Below are positions 8,141-17,920 of a stretch of 64,000 nucleotides of DNA, piece after piece (the first letter of the stretch is position 1; each line of letters starts with the position of its first letter). The notes beneath the pieces were generated by a model. That model did no database searches. It was not told where the DNA came from and was given only the letters and a program-made list of their open reading frames with translations. Source of the stretch: Bacteroidota bacterium (GTDB taxonomy: Bacteria; Bacteroidota; Bacteroidia; Chitinophagales; Chitinophagaceae). The stretch spans positions 1 to 64,000 of the forward strand of contig JAKQJH010000134.1 in assembly GCA_029561255.1 (NCBI GenBank). The letters run 5' to 3'. The translations under genes were made by a program, and so were the position numbers.

Positions 8141-9555
8141 TGCAGTCCGGCAAACAAATATCAGCAGGATGGTATGTGGCAGCCGATTATCTCACTGCCG
8201 CACTTGCCTGGTTTTGTTATTATCACTGGCGTAGCTGGATGCTCAATGATGCCGGAGCTTACCCGATCAGCCAGACGTCCTGGACCCTGATTTTCCTGAT
8301 AGTGCCAGCGGGCTGGCTGATGTTGTATACGCTTGCCGGCACCTATAATCACCTGTATAAAAAATCAAGACTGGCCGAATTCACACTGACCTTTGTCTGC
8401 AGCCTGATCGGTGCCATTGCACTCTTTATCACTTTTGTTTTTAATGATTATGATCCGAAAAACGGGTATACCTATTTCTATTATGCGTTCTTCGTTTTGC
8501 TGGGTATCCATTTCTTCCTGACCTTCATCGGCCGCTGGCTGATCCTTCGGAAAGTAAAACGCCAGCTCCTGAGCGGCAACGTCTTTTTCAATACACTGAT
8601 GATCGGCAGCCAGGAGAGTGCGATCCGGATCTTCCGCGAAACCGAACTGAATCTCCGTGACGGAGGCTACCGCTATACCGGTTATGTTACCCATGACCAT
8701 AACGGGAAAAACGGCATTAGTAAATTGTTACCCAGGCTCGGGGAAATAGAAGAGATCGAACGCATCATCGATAAAGAAGATATAAAACTGGTCGTGCTCG
8801 CCCTCGAAAAGACAGAACAGCCCTTACTGGAAAACCTGATCAACCGGCTCAGTGAAAAAGATGTGGAAGTAAAGATCCAGCCAAGCACCCTCGATATTCT
8901 TTCCGGCTCCGTGAAGACAATGAGTGTAATGGGTGCCGCACTGATCGACCTGCAGACAGGACTCATGCAGCAATGGGAACAAAATATAAAACGCCTGATC
9001 GATGTACTGGCTTCCCTGATCAGCCTGATCCTGCTCTCCCCATTCCTGCTCTATTTAGCACTACGTGTAAAACTTTCTTCGGCAGGTCCCATTTTTTATT
9101 CACAGGAACGAATAGGCTTCAAGGGCAGACCATTCCGGATGTATAAATTCCGCTCGATGGTGAAGGATGCGGAAAAAGATGGCCCGGCCTTGTCTTCTGA
9201 AAATGATTCCCGCATCACCCGCTGGGGCAAAGTCATGCGCAAATGGCGCTTCGACGAATTACCCCAGCTCTGGAATATCCTGATCGGTGAAATGAGTCTT
9301 GTAGGCCCCCGCCCCGAACGCCGCTTCTATATCGACCAGATCATTGCCCGCTATCCCTTCTACAAATACCTGCTCAAAGTAAAACCGGGTCTGACCAGTT
9401 GGGGCATGGTTCAATACGGCTATGCCGAAAATGTGGATCAGATGATCGAACGCAGCAAATTTGATTTACTGTACATCGAAAACATCTCATTGATCCTCGA
9501 TTTCAAGATCATGATCCATACGGTGAGGATTATCTTCAAAGGAAAGGGGAAATAG
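8140..9555 (+). CDS. Polyprenyl glycosylphosphotransferase / sugar transferase (WbaP/PssY-type)
   Basis: TM N-terminus and C-terminal KRLIDVLASLISLILLSPFL...YSQERIGFKGRPFRMYKFRSM...RFDELPQLWNILIGEMSLVGPRPE. Confidence 0.95.
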   Translation: MQSGKQISAGWYVAADYLTAALAWFCYYHWRSWMLNDAGAYPISQTSWTLIFLIVPAGWLMLYTLAGTYNHLYKKSRLAEFTLTFVCSLIGAIALFITFVFNDYDPKNGYTYFYYAFFVLLGIHFFLTFIGRWLILRKVKRQLLSGNVFFNTLMIGSQESAIRIFRETELNLRDGGYRYTGYVTHDHNGKNGISKLLPRLGEIEEIERIIDKEDIKLVVLALEKTEQPLLENLINRLSEKDVEVKIQPSTLDILSGSVKTMSVMGAALIDLQTGLMQQWEQNIKRLIDVLASLISLILLSPFLLYLALRVKLSSAGPIFYSQERIGFKGRPFRMYKFRSMVKDAEKDGPALSSENDSRITRWGKVMRKWRFDELPQLWNILIGEMSLVGPRPERRFYIDQIIARYPFYKYLLKVKPGLTSWGMVQYGYAENVDQMIERSKFDLLYIENISLILDFKIMIHTVRIIFKGKGK

Positions 9556-9598
9556 TCGGGAGTCGGCAGTAGGGAGTAAACAGCCCCTTCTGGGGAAG
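9553..9598 (+). repeat. AGTCGGC-type low-complexity tract with AACAGCCCCTTCTGGGGAA tail, overlapping the stop codon
   Basis: TAGTCGGGAGTCGGCAGTAGGGAGTAAACAGCCCCTTCTGGGGAAG; tail aligns with that of the 2326-2410 element. Confidence 0.8.
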
Positions 9599-9650
9599 AC
9601 TGGTTGAAATATCTACAACTCATAGACTTTCATGTCAACGACAATTTCTT

Positions 9651-9719
9651 AACCCCGTTAGGGGTGTAATTTCATTAGCCCAAGTGCGAAGAAAATGCCC
9701 GGAGCCCCTTTAGGGGTGA
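9651..9719. repeat. Pair of short palindromes (AACCCCGTTAGGGGTG at 9651-9666; AGCCCCTTTAGGGGTGA at 9703-9719)
   Basis: Direct reading; related in form to the 27429-27787 palindromes. Confidence 0.7.
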
Positions 9720-9858
9720 AATATTAATTGCTGCAATAAAACGCCTGATTAGATTTTTCCAGATATACGATTCTCAGTCTTTTTACTTTTAAATTTTGAC
9801 TTTTGACTTCTTGCAATACCCCCAAGAAAGAACTACTTTTGAGAAACTGTCTATCCCA

Positions 9859-12768
9859 TTGAAGAAAATACTTCTCCTGCTTATTCTATCCGGTCTCCTT
9901 ACGAGGTCTTTCTGCCAACTGCAGACCCCTTCCGTTAAAACTTCAGAGGTCAAGGCTGGCGACTGGCGACTGAGCTACTGGCAACAAGAAGTCAACTATA
10001 CTATCGACGTTTCCCTCAACGACGTTGATCACAGCCTCACCGGTTTTGAACAACTCGAATACATCAATAACTCCCCCGACACCCTGCGCTTTATCTGGTT
10101 TCACCTCTGGCCAAATTCTTATAAAAACGACAAGACTGCTTTCAGCGATCATATGCTGGAGAACGGCAGCACAAAATTCTATTTCTCCAATAAAGAAGAA
10201 CGGGGCTATATCAACAAACTGGATTTTAAAGTCGATGGGGTCACGGCACAACTGGAAGATCATCCCCAGCATATCGATATCGCCAAACTGGTATTACCCG
10301 CCCCACTCGCACCCGGACAAAAAATTGCAATCAGTACTCCTTTCCATGTAAAACTGCCGTATAATTTTTCCAGGGGAGGACATGATGGACAAAGCTACCA
10401 GGCTACCCAATGGTATCCCAAGCCGGCGGTATACGACAAAGAAGGCTGGCACCCGATGCCTTACCTGGACCAGGGAGAATTTTACAGTGAATTCGGAAGT
10501 TTTACTGTAAAGATCACGGTGCCCAAAAACTATGTGGTGGCAGCCACCGGTGAATTGCAAAACCAGGATGAAAAAGATTGGCTGAAAACAAGAAGTAGTT
10601 ATACCTGGGAACCCATTAAACAACGAATCAAAACAGCCGGCGGTCAATTCAAGACAACCTACCAGCTTTTTCCGGATTCAGAAAAAGAGATCAAGATCCT
10701 GACTTATAAACAAGACCGGGTCCATGACTTTGCCTGGTTTGCGGATAAACGTTTTATCGTCAACACAGATACTTGTCGCCTGGCAACCGGAAAGATCATT
10801 GACGTGTACAGTTATTACACTCCTGCTGAAAAAGAAACCTGGCAACACAGTGTGGCATTTGCAAAAGCAGCTACCCGTCACTATTCAGATTGGGTGGGAG
10901 AATACCCCTACACCGTGGTCAGCGTGGTACAGGGCCCTGAGAGCTTTGGAGGCGGCATGGAATATCCGACGATTACTGTTCTTTCGCCCTCAGATACCCC
11001 CCGTGACCTGGATTATACCATTGCCCATGAAATTGGCCACAATTGGTTCTATGGTATCCTGGCCAGTAATGAACGTAACTATCCCTGGATGGATGAAGGA
11101 ATTAATTCCTATTACGAATACCGCTACCAGCAAAAAAAGAATGATCATTTCATGCTGATCAATGAACAACGAATGCTGGAAACGCAGGTAGCAGAACTGA
11201 AAGATCAGCCCATAAACACACCGGCACCCGAATTCACAGAAAATAATTACGCCCTGATAGCTTATTATAAAACAGCTAAATGGATGGAATTACTCAGTAA
11301 AGAGCTGGGGGAGGATGTTTTCAACAAAGCAATACAGGCCTATTTCAACCAATGGAAATTCCGTCATCCTGCACCGGCTGATTTTAAAATAGCTCTTGAG
11401 CAGAGCAGTGGCAGACAACTTGATTCTGTTTTCGCTCTCCTGGATAAAAAAGGGAACCTTCCCAATGTTATAAAAAAAGGAATCGCCGTCCAGGATCCCT
11501 TTTCCGCCTTTGGCAATGCGTTATTGGGCGGGATTACAGATAAAAAATCAGTTACCACATTTTATCCTTCATTTGGGCTCAACAACTATGATAAACTGAT
11601 GGTTGGCGTGATGGTCACCAATCTTCGCTTCCCACCCAACAAATTCCAGTTCTTGCTGGTACCACTTTACGGTCTGAACAGTAAAGCACTGAACGGAATC
11701 GGATTTGTCAATTACAGTAGTTATCCCAAATCGGTCTTCCGTAAAGTGGATATTGGCATCAGTGCGGCCAGCTTCAGTGGCGATCGTTTTGTTGACAAGT
11801 CACAGTCCTTTATCAGTGACAACCCGGATCCATTTCTGCGCTTTACCAAATGGGTACCCGGTATCCGGCTCACCCTGGCCGAAAAGAAAGCCCGCTCCAC
11901 ATTCAACCGCTATTTTCAATTTAAAACTTTCCTGATCAATGAAGACCAGTTGCAGTTTTTCCGTGACACAGTAATAGTTGGCATTGACACCACCATACTT
12001 TCCAAATACCGCACCAACCCCGAAAGCCGCGTCCTCAATCAGTTTAAATTCGTGGTGGAAAATAACCGGGTATTGTATCCCTATAGCGGAGAGTTGAAAG
12101 TGGAACAGGGTAAGGATTTTCTCCGTACCGCATTCACCGGGAAATATTTCTTCAATTACGCCAAAGAAGGCGGTCTCAATCTCCGGGTATTTGCCGGTAA
12201 GTTTTTTTATACGGGTGCCAAAACCTTCAGCAAACAATTTGCCACGGACCGGTATCACCTCAACATGACCGGGGCTAATGGTTACGAAGATTACACCTAC
12301 AGTGATTATTTCTTCGGCCGGAATGAATTTGATGGCACCGCAAGCCAGCAGATCATGGAGCGGGACGGGGCCTTCAAGGTAAGAACGGATCTGCTCGCTG
12401 AAAAAGTGGGACGTACCGACAACTGGTTGTTTGCGGCTAATTTCAGTACCACGATCCCTAATTCCATTAATCCGTTGAGTATCCTGCCGGTTAAAATTCC
12501 GTTGAAGTTATTCTTTGATATCGGTACACAGTCTGGTGCCTGGGAAGCTGGTGCCACTACGGATCGTTTCCTCTTTGATGCAGGCTTACAGATTCCGCTG
12601 CTGAAAGAAATCGTGAATATCTATATCCCGCTGCTCTACAGCAATGTCTATAAAGATTATTTTCAGTCCACCATTGCTAAAAAAGACCGGTTCTGGAAAA
12701 AAATCTCCTTCAGTATTGATATCTCTAATTTCAGTTTCCGTAAAATCGACCGCAACCTGGATTTTTGA
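9859..12768 (+). CDS. M1 family metallopeptidase
   Basis: Gluzincin motif HEIGHNWFYG...DEGINSYYE. Probable TTG start at 9859 gives a clean signal peptide MKKILLLLILSGLLTRSFCQ; the ORF track extends to 9796. Confidence 0.92.
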   Translation: MKKILLLLILSGLLTRSFCQLQTPSVKTSEVKAGDWRLSYWQQEVNYTIDVSLNDVDHSLTGFEQLEYINNSPDTLRFIWFHLWPNSYKNDKTAFSDHMLENGSTKFYFSNKEERGYINKLDFKVDGVTAQLEDHPQHIDIAKLVLPAPLAPGQKIAISTPFHVKLPYNFSRGGHDGQSYQATQWYPKPAVYDKEGWHPMPYLDQGEFYSEFGSFTVKITVPKNYVVAATGELQNQDEKDWLKTRSSYTWEPIKQRIKTAGGQFKTTYQLFPDSEKEIKILTYKQDRVHDFAWFADKRFIVNTDTCRLATGKIIDVYSYYTPAEKETWQHSVAFAKAATRHYSDWVGEYPYTVVSVVQGPESFGGGMEYPTITVLSPSDTPRDLDYTIAHEIGHNWFYGILASNERNYPWMDEGINSYYEYRYQQKKNDHFMLINEQRMLETQVAELKDQPINTPAPEFTENNYALIAYYKTAKWMELLSKELGEDVFNKAIQAYFNQWKFRHPAPADFKIALEQSSGRQLDSVFALLDKKGNLPNVIKKGIAVQDPFSAFGNALLGGITDKKSVTTFYPSFGLNNYDKLMVGVMVTNLRFPPNKFQFLLVPLYGLNSKALNGIGFVNYSSYPKSVFRKVDIGISAASFSGDRFVDKSQSFISDNPDPFLRFTKWVPGIRLTLAEKKARSTFNRYFQFKTFLINEDQLQFFRDTVIVGIDTTILSKYRTNPESRVLNQFKFVVENNRVLYPYSGELKVEQGKDFLRTAFTGKYFFNYAKEGGLNLRVFAGKFFYTGAKTFSKQFATDRYHLNMTGANGYEDYTYSDYFFGRNEFDGTASQQIMERDGAFKVRTDLLAEKVGRTDNWLFAANFSTTIPNSINPLSILPVKIPLKLFFDIGTQSGAWEAGATTDRFLFDAGLQIPLLKEIVNIYIPLLYSNVYKDYFQSTIAKKDRFWKKISFSIDISNFSFRKIDRNLDF

Positions 12769-13676
12769 TGACGGACGGTAACACGATACAATACCTGACA
12801 AGGTTACAAATTGATACAGCCAAATGGGATCAGTGCATCAGCCGTGCTTCCAATGGCCGTATCTATGCGTTTGCCGTTTATCTGGATACGATGTCTGCGA
12901 ATTGGGATGCCCTGGTGCTGAACGACTATGAAGCCGTGATGCCACTCACCTGGAACAGCAAATACGGAATCCAGTATCTATACCAGCCCTTCCTGGCTGC
13001 ACAGCTGGGTGTATTTGGCAGTGAAGAGGTAGAGGCATTCATTGAAGCCATACCCGGTCATTTTCGTTACATTGACATTTACCTCAACAGCGCGAATACA
13101 AACGCAGTAAAAGGCGACGATGTTCAGTTACGGGATAATTATGTGCTCGCCCTGCATCATCCCTATGAAAAATTAGTGACTGATTACCGCGAGAATATCC
13201 GACGCAATATTAAAAAGGCAAAGCAGGCCGGCTGCATTGTTGAGAAAGGTTTTGAAGTAGAAACCGTTATTACACTCGCCACTGCACAAATGCAATTGCA
13301 TGATAAAAATGTGGAAGAAAATACCGGTCGTTTCCGGCAGCTCTACCAATTACTGAAAGCGGTGAATAAAGCCACTACTTATGGCATTTCCCTGCATGGT
13401 GAAATGATCGCTTCCTGTGTATTCTTCTTTTCGAATAACAGGGCTTATTATATTCTTGTCGGTAATCATCCAAACGGAAAAACGATCGGGGCCTCGCATG
13501 CTTTGATCGATGCGTTTATTGCGGATCATGCCGGGCAAAACCTGCTCCTTGATTTTGAAGGATCGGATATCCGTAACCTGGCCTTCTTTTACAGCAGCTT
13601 CGGTGCCACACAGGAAATCTATCCGGCATTGAAGATCAACCGGCTTCCCTTTTATCTCAGGTGGTTAAAAAAATAA
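12768..13676 (+). CDS. GNAT/FemAB-like acyltransferase
   Basis: 303 aa; RRNIKKAKQAGCIVEKG...YYILVGNHPNGKTIGASHALIDAFI...LDFEGSDIRNLAFFYSSFGA. ATG overlaps the upstream TGA. Confidence 0.7.
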   Translation: MTDGNTIQYLTRLQIDTAKWDQCISRASNGRIYAFAVYLDTMSANWDALVLNDYEAVMPLTWNSKYGIQYLYQPFLAAQLGVFGSEEVEAFIEAIPGHFRYIDIYLNSANTNAVKGDDVQLRDNYVLALHHPYEKLVTDYRENIRRNIKKAKQAGCIVEKGFEVETVITLATAQMQLHDKNVEENTGRFRQLYQLLKAVNKATTYGISLHGEMIASCVFFFSNNRAYYILVGNHPNGKTIGASHALIDAFIADHAGQNLLLDFEGSDIRNLAFFYSSFGATQEIYPALKINRLPFYLRWLKK

Positions 13677-13677
13677 A

Positions 13678-14352
13678 TCAGGCTTCTCTTTCTGCCAGTA
13701 TCTGCTCTGCCAGCAACAGATCTACCGGGCGGGTGATCTTGATATTCGTTTCCTCGCCTTCCACCAGGGAAACCTTAATACCATATGCTTCGGCTACAGT
13801 GGCTTCATCCGTGAATTTATCTTTGTAATCGATCTGGAAAGCCGGCACAATGATCTTACTATGAAAAGTCTGGGGTGTCTGGATCAGCATCACCCGGTTG
13901 CGGTCAAAAGCGGCATTCCCTTCATCAGTAATCAGGCGTATACTGTCTTTAGATGGAATGGCCGGGATCGCCGTTCCCGTTTCCGCGGCCTGTTTGTAAC
14001 AACGATGAATAAGTTCTTTGGTCAGCAGACAACGGACTCCATCATGTACAAATACCACGGACTCTTCTTCCACCAGGGCCAATCCGTTCTTCACGGACTG
14101 AAAACGGGTATCACCCCCGGCCGTAATCCGGATACGGTCCTTATCAAAAAATGCATCAATGATTTCCTGTCCCATATCGGTATAATCCATGGGCAATACC
14201 AGGATTACCTGCAGGTCCTCGTAGGACTCTATAAATGCTTTGAGTGTATAATAAAGCACCGGCTTATCCCGGAGCAGCATAAACTGCTTGGGAAGATTTC
14301 CTCCCATCCGGATACCTGAACCGCCGGCAACAATGATTGCGTATTTTTTCAT
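13678..14352 (-). CDS. ispD: 2-C-methyl-D-erythritol 4-phosphate cytidylyltransferase
   Basis: KKYAIIVAGGSGIRMGGNLPKQFMLL...VFVHDGVRCLL...FTDEATVAEA. Confidence 0.95.
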   Translation of the reverse strand: MKKYAIIVAGGSGIRMGGNLPKQFMLLRDKPVLYYTLKAFIESYEDLQVILVLPMDYTDMGQEIIDAFFDKDRIRITAGGDTRFQSVKNGLALVEEESVVFVHDGVRCLLTKELIHRCYKQAAETGTAIPAIPSKDSIRLITDEGNAAFDRNRVMLIQTPQTFHSKIIVPAFQIDYKDKFTDEATVAEAYGIKVSLVEGEETNIKITRPVDLLLAEQILAEREA

Positions 14353-14357
14353 GGGCG

Positions 14358-14365
14358 CAAATGTA
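14358..14365 (-). promoter_or_regulatory. TAnnTTTG -7 element (TACATTTG) for ispD
   Basis: CAAATGTA on + strand immediately upstream of ispD. Confidence 0.5.
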
Positions 14366-14382
14366 GGGAAACCGGTGAATTA

Positions 14383-15375
14383 TTATTTATAGATTAATGT
14401 TTCATTCAATCCTTCACTGTCTCTGCGTCCGCGGTACATGCCTTCACTGTTAAACACCATGGCCGTATTGCCGGCCGCGTCCACCCCGATCATGCCTCCT
14501 TCCCCGTCGATCTTCAGTAATTTATCATGTACCACGATATGCATGGCTTCCTGCAGCGAAAGGCCTTTGTATTCCATCAGGCAACTCACATCATAGGCGG
14601 TGACGGCCCGGATAAACGGTTCTCCGTGTCCGGTGCAACTGATGGCACAGGTCATATTATTGGCATACGTACCTGCACCGATGATCGGACTATCCCCCAC
14701 CCGTCCCCATTGTTTATTGGTCATACCGCCTGTACTGGTGGCAGCCGCAATATTGCCATACTGATCCAGCGCCACTGCACCAACGGTTCCGAATTTCTTG
14801 TCCTCCGAAACTTTAGTGAAGGAGGGCTTACCTTCTGCGAAATCGTCAGAGGAAGCCGTTGCCGGTATTGTTACAGAATGATCCAAAGCCATTGCATCCG
14901 TATCCTGCATTTGTTTCCATTGCTGATGGCGGAATTCGGAATAAAAATATTCATCAGGCTCGGTTTTCAAACCATGAATTTTGGCAAACTCCTGTGCCCC
15001 TTTCCCATTGAGCATCACGTGCTGGCTTTTAGTCATCACAACATAAGCCAGTTCCACCGGGTTCCGGATATTCCGTACAGCCGCAACCGCACCGGCCATC
15101 CGGTTTGATCCGTCCATTATGGAGGCATCCATTTCCTGGCTGCCGTCTTTGGCAAATACCGCTCCCCGGCCTGCATTGAATAAAATACAATCCTCCAGTG
15201 ACATCACCGCCGCTTTCACAGCTTCAATGGAAGTACCCCCTGCAGTCAGGCAGCGGAACCCGGCATCCATTGCTTCCTGCAGCGCCGCTTTATAAGACTG
15301 CTCCAATTCAGTGGTCATAGCTGCTGGAAGAATGGTACCTGCTCCTCCATGAATGACAATTGCATAACTGGACAT
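14383..15375 (-). CDS. Isoaspartyl peptidase/L-asparaginase (plant-type, Ntn hydrolase)
   Basis: IVIHGGAGTI...; KFGTVGAVALDQYGNIAAATSTGGMTNKQWGRVGDSPIIGAGTYA (autocleavage GTVGAV, then GRVGDSP). Confidence 0.95.
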   Translation of the reverse strand: MSSYAIVIHGGAGTILPAAMTTELEQSYKAALQEAMDAGFRCLTAGGTSIEAVKAAVMSLEDCILFNAGRGAVFAKDGSQEMDASIMDGSNRMAGAVAAVRNIRNPVELAYVVMTKSQHVMLNGKGAQEFAKIHGLKTEPDEYFYSEFRHQQWKQMQDTDAMALDHSVTIPATASSDDFAEGKPSFTKVSEDKKFGTVGAVALDQYGNIAAATSTGGMTNKQWGRVGDSPIIGAGTYANNMTCAISCTGHGEPFIRAVTAYDVSCLMEYKGLSLQEAMHIVVHDKLLKIDGEGGMIGVDAAGNTAMVFNSEGMYRGRRDSEGLNETLIYK

Positions 15376-15440
15376 ACGTGTTACTGGGTATTTTAATTAC
15401 TGACGAAATTAGGTATTTTGTATCCGAAACACCTGACAAC

Positions 15441-16109
15441 ATGTTCACGAGAAAACTGACTCAATCGGATATTTTTATTATTGCCGCCAACTTATTGCCG
15501 GTATATGGTGTATGGTTCCTGGGCTGGCCGCCGGTGGAAGCCTTTACGGTCTATGCCATGGAAACCATGATTGTGGGTATAATGACGGTGTTAAAACTAC
15601 TGGTATGTACCATCGCCAAAGGAAAGGATGACTGGAGCAATAACGGGACCGTGACAAAAATGAGTGGCTTTTTCTTTATCTTTTTCTTTATCGTGCATTT
15701 TGGCCTTTTTGCCCTGGTCCAGACTTCTATTTTCGCCGAGACGGCTAAAATAGGTCCGCCCGGTAGCGGCATGTTTCATTTCTTCTTTAATTGGTACAAG
15801 TATATTAATACAGAGATCGGCTATATGTTGCTGGCCTTTATCATCGGCTATTTAGCAAAGAGTTTCATCCCCTTTCTGCTCAACGGGGATTATAAAAGAC
15901 AACCAATGATGCTGATTATGTTTATGCCTTACGGAAGAATATTTGTACAACAGTTTACCGTGATCCTTGGCAGTATGTTCCTCAGCCTTGGAGCCGGAAA
16001 AATGTTTATCCTGATATTTGTATTGGCAAAACTCGCCTTTGAATTGCTGATGAACTTTGAGGCTTTACTGAAAAAGACAACGGAAGAAATGAATAAAGAG
16101 AAAAATTAA
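15441..16109 (+). CDS. Integral membrane protein (DUF6498-like)
   Basis: From ATG 15441: MFTRKLTQSDIFIIAANLLPVYGVWFLGWPPVEAFTVYAMETMIVGI..., multi-TM. Confidence 0.7.
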   Translation: MFTRKLTQSDIFIIAANLLPVYGVWFLGWPPVEAFTVYAMETMIVGIMTVLKLLVCTIAKGKDDWSNNGTVTKMSGFFFIFFFIVHFGLFALVQTSIFAETAKIGPPGSGMFHFFFNWYKYINTEIGYMLLAFIIGYLAKSFIPFLLNGDYKRQPMMLIMFMPYGRIFVQQFTVILGSMFLSLGAGKMFILIFVLAKLAFELLMNFEALLKKTTEEMNKEKN

Positions 16110-17095
16110 TTCAGCAGCAATTCACACTCCTGCATTAGTTTTTCACTATTGATCGGTGCAGTTCCCACTTCTTCACATACCAAACCGCCGGCAATATTGG
16201 CAGTTTCCGCCATCAGCTTTACATCCCGGGTAACCGCGTATACCAGCGAAGCCACTGCGATCACCGTGTCACCGGCACCGGACACATCCGCAATGTTCCG
16301 GATGTGGGATGGAATAATATACCCCACATTTCCCTGCTGGTAAAAAACCCCTTTCTCCGACAAAGTGATAAATGAAATATCATGTTGTAACTGACGGTTC
16401 AGTTCCTGGTGAATGGAATGCATGACCGCTTCTCCGGCGCCCTCTGTTGTGATATTCAACGCTTCTTTAACCTCTTTCAGGTTGGGTTTGAATATATCCA
16501 CCCCGGAATAAGAAAAGAAATTACGGCGTTTAGGATCCACCGTGACAATGATTTTTTTCTCTTTACACCAGTCAATCACCTGCCTGATTACCCTGGCCGT
16601 TAGTACGCCCTTATTGTAATCTTCCAGGATGATGACCTGCGGCCTTTCCTTTTCCAGGTATAATGCCACTTGTTCAAGAAAACGGGTCTCTTCACCGGCA
16701 TCCAGGTCATGGGTCACTTCTGCATCCAATCGCATCATCTGCTGGCTGCGGCTGATGATCCGCATTTTATTAGTGGTAATGCGTCCGCTACTGGACAGCA
16801 TATAAGTGGTATTAATTCCATACTGCTCAAAAAGTCCCCTCAGCACCTGCGCATCCGCATCATCACCGGTAACCGTCAGCAGGGTGGCCTGTGCTTCCAA
16901 AGATCGGCAGTTCAGGGCTACATTGCCCGCGCCGCCAATCCGGTATTCCTTATTTTGTAAAGTAACTACGGGCACCGGTGCTTCCGGAGATATCCGGTCA
17001 ACCTTCCCCCACATATAAGTATCCAGCATCACATCGCCGATGATACCCACCCGCAGGGAAGAGAAACCGGCAAAGAGTTTTTTGAAGTCAGTCAT
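16106..17095 (-). CDS. D-glycero-beta-D-manno-heptose-7-phosphate kinase domain protein (PfkB family, monofunctional)
   Basis: RVGIIGDVMLDTYMWGKVDRISPEAPVPVV...ADVSGAGDTVIAVASL; no C-terminal nucleotidyltransferase domain. Confidence 0.9.
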   Translation of the reverse strand: MTDFKKLFAGFSSLRVGIIGDVMLDTYMWGKVDRISPEAPVPVVTLQNKEYRIGGAGNVALNCRSLEAQATLLTVTGDDADAQVLRGLFEQYGINTTYMLSSSGRITTNKMRIISRSQQMMRLDAEVTHDLDAGEETRFLEQVALYLEKERPQVIILEDYNKGVLTARVIRQVIDWCKEKKIIVTVDPKRRNFFSYSGVDIFKPNLKEVKEALNITTEGAGEAVMHSIHQELNRQLQHDISFITLSEKGVFYQQGNVGYIIPSHIRNIADVSGAGDTVIAVASLVYAVTRDVKLMAETANIAGGLVCEEVGTAPINSEKLMQECELLLN

Positions 17096-17164
17096 GGCTC
17101 AAAATAACGCAATATTTCTTTTGAAAAAAAGGACCCGAAAAAGCCCCTTCCGGGGCTCTTTGCT

Positions 17165-17785
17165 TTAGTTCTTTTTTGATTTATAACTGGCATTCAGTCC
17201 CTTTACCACATCCGAAGTGATGTTGTAAGCGGTATCCCGATAATAAAAAAGTCCCTGCTCATACGAAACGATATAGGAATAGTCTTTTGTCTTATTGTAC
17301 TCCTTCAGGAAGGTTTCAATTTTTGTCTTGATTTCATTCTGGCGACGCATTACAAAATCACTGTACTCTGAATCAAGGGCTTGTTTACGGTTCTTGATCT
17401 CATCATCCATATTCTTCATTTCGCGGCTGGCCGCTTCGGACTGTTCCTGGTTGAGGGCTCCCGAAGTAGCCTGCTGCTGATAGTAGTTGAATTTCTGCTG
17501 CAGGTTCTTGGACATCCGTTCCATTTCCCCGTTTATTGATTCTTCCCTTTTCAGCATTTCCGATTTCAGTTCCTTCACCATGTCAAAATTGGCGGCCAGG
17601 GAATCCATTTCAAAATAAGCAATTTTAAAAACACCTTTATCCCCGGCACCAGGCTGACTTTCACCAGCAGCAGCTTTTTTTGCAGCACCCGGATTCTTTC
17701 CGGTGAAATGTGCAAAAAACAAATACCCGCAACCCAGGGTCAGGGCCAGATTCCATATCAGCAAACCATTTTTCATCCAATTCAT
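17165..17785 (-). CDS. OmpH/Skp family periplasmic chaperone
   Basis: N-terminal TM; KIAYFEMDSLAANFDMVKELKSEMLKREESINGEMERMSKNLQQKFNYYQQQ coiled coil. Confidence 0.85.
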   Translation of the reverse strand: MNWMKNGLLIWNLALTLGCGYLFFAHFTGKNPGAAKKAAAGESQPGAGDKGVFKIAYFEMDSLAANFDMVKELKSEMLKREESINGEMERMSKNLQQKFNYYQQQATSGALNQEQSEAASREMKNMDDEIKNRKQALDSEYSDFVMRRQNEIKTKIETFLKEYNKTKDYSYIVSYEQGLFYYRDTAYNITSDVVKGLNASYKSKKN

Positions 17786-17873
17786 TTTACAAAATAACTA
17801 CGAATAAGCGGGCAAATATAAGGAATCGGCTACTTTATGAAAGCCTTAACAGGGCTCCGCTTTTTAAAAAAAA

Positions 17874-17893
17874 GGAGTAAGAAAACTTACTCC
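17874..17893 (-). terminator. Terminator of the rpoBC unit
   Basis: GGAGTAAG AAAA CTTACTCC, with T8 on the minus strand, downstream of the rpoC stop. Confidence 0.85.
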
Positions 17894-17920
17894 TTATAGT
17901 GAATCATTTAACTATTTATC

